Source of the DNA: Colletes latitarsis
Lineage: Eukaryota; Arthropoda; Insecta; Hymenoptera; Colletidae
Assembly: GCF_051014445.1 (NCBI RefSeq)
Contig: NW_027488366.1
Span: 20,044,001-20,108,000 of the forward strand
Reading direction: 5' to 3'
DNA length: 64,000 bases
In this document: piece by piece, positions 62,825 to 64,000 of the stretch
How the letters are laid out: every line of letters starts with the position of its first letter
How positions within the stretch are numbered: position 1 is the first letter of the stretch
Notes under the pieces: model-generated
What the model was told of the DNA's origin: nothing
Database searches by the model: none
Seen by the model: the letters and a program-made list of their open reading frames with translations, nothing else
Program-made: the position numbers and the translations under genes

Positions 62825-64000
62825 CAGATGATTGCAAATACCAGAACTAACCCAGACATAGCCAGCGTTATCCTCTAAAATACTATTCGGAACCAGCTTC
62901 TATTGACTGTTTCAGTGTGGTACCACATAACTACGTGATCCAAATCAGCAAAAAGCCTAGGATCTGGCCAACAAGAATGCAAAAATGCGAAAGTACGGGC
63001 CAGATGAGGGCAAATCCCAGACCTAACCGAGATATAACCGGCAATATCCTCTAAAATATTAATCGAAACTAGGTTTAATTGACTGTTTCGGTGTGGAACG
63101 TCATTATTACGTGATCCAAACCAGAAAAAACCCTGCATCTGGCCAACAAGTATGCGAGAAATGCGAAAGTACGAGCCAGATGATTGCAAATACCAGAACT
63201 AACCCAGACATAACCAGCGTTATCCTCTAAAACACTAATCGGAACCAGCTTCTATTGACTGTTTCAGTGTAGTACCACATTACTACGTGATACAAACCAG
63301 AAAAAGCCCAGGATCTGGCCAACAAGTATGCGAGAAATGCGAAGGTACGAGCCAGATGAGGGCAAGTCCCAGACCTAACCGAGATATAACCGGCAATATC
63401 CTCTAAAATATTAATCGAAACTAGGTTTAATTGACTGTTTCGGTGTGGGACGTAATTATTACGTGATCCAAACCAGAAAAAACCCAGCATCTGGCCAACA
63501 AGTATGCGAAAAAAGCGAAAGTATGAGCAAGATGATTGCAAATACCAGAACTAACCCAGACATAGCCAGCGTTATCCTCCAAAATACTATTCGGAACCAG
63601 CTTCTATTGACTGTTTCAGTGTAGTACCACATTACTACGTGATACAAACCAGAAAAAGGCCAGGATCTGGCCAACAAGTATGCGAGAAATGCGAAATTAC
63701 GAACCAGATGAGGGCAAATCCCAGACCTAACCGAGACAAAACCGGCGTTATCCTCTAAAATATTAATCGCAACCAGGTTTAATTGACTGTTCAGGTGTGG
63801 AACCTCATTACTACGGGATCCAAACCAGAAAAAACCCAGCATCTGGCAAACAAGTATGCGAAAAAAGCGAAAGTATGAGCCAGATGATTGCGAATACCAG
63901 AACTAACCCAGACATAACCAGCGTTATCCTCTAAAACACTAATCGGAACCAGCTTTTATTGACCGTTTCAGTGAGGTACCTCATTGCTACGTGGTCCAAA
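62825..64000 (+). repeat. Second subfamily: 14-mer HOR copy 2, cut by window end
   Basis: Repeats 60,361-61,536, including the unit with TGAGGTACCTCA at 63,972-63,983. The array runs past the end of the window, so its total length is unknown. Confidence 0.86.

Noticed and set aside
57771..63842. Minus-strand frames of 87-127 codons in the right-hand array
   Set aside because: They span two satellite monomers, have no domain or codon signature, and exist only where the variant lacks stops in that frame.
1..64000. CENP-B box in the monomer
   Set aside because: TTCG occurs in some variants (TTCGAAACC, TTCGGAACC), but the required A and CGGG at the right spacing are absent.

Overview
The window is animal (metazoan) genomic DNA, not bacterial. 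About 54.5 kb of it is one tandem satellite with a 176-bp monomer, roughly 310 monomers, all in the same orientation. A single 9,482-bp BEL/Pao-type LTR retrotransposon interrupts it at 12,807-22,288. BEL/Pao elements are known only from animals; an arthropod host, probably an insect, is my inference from the Pol and Gag sequence style and from a CCTAA-like motif in every monomer. I cannot name the species. There is no host protein-coding gene, tRNA, rRNA or CRISPR array that I can support.

Layout. 1-12,806: satellite built mainly on a 17-monomer higher-order repeat (HOR, about 2,990 bp), with two full copies, a partial third, a mosaic stretch and a deleted fourth copy. 12,807-22,288: retrotransposon coded on the minus strand. 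It has two 1,540-bp LTRs, a 5-bp target duplication ATGTG, candidate primer-binding and polypurine sites, a Gag ORF, a Pol ORF (zinc knuckles, protease, reverse transcriptase, RNase H, start of integrase), two integrase fragments cut off by in-frame stops, and an unrecognised 205-aa ORF between pol and the 3' LTR. 22,289-57,540: satellite of the same subfamily, with a 14-mer repeat, a nearly perfect 37-monomer duplication (about 6.52 kb), a long mosaic and a 17-mer duplication of 2,996 bp. 57,541-64,000: a distinct satellite subfamily organised as 528-bp trimers, then 352-bp dimers, then a 14-mer HOR of 2,464 bp.

How it fits together. Every monomer contains, or is derived from, a 12-bp dyad TGTGG-NN-CCACA. 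Its arms persist in many variants while the central two bases vary. In the right-hand subfamily one monomer type carries matched changes in both arms that keep the symmetry, while its neighbours have lost the dyad. The two LTRs differ at about 7 of 1,540 positions, so the insertion is young. The 37-monomer duplication differs at only about 7 of 6,290 positions, so the array appears to have kept rearranging after the element landed. The element looks disabled (one frameshift and two stop codons), but its LTRs, splice-like signals and extra ORF are intact enough to describe.

Difference counts were made by eye and are approximate.
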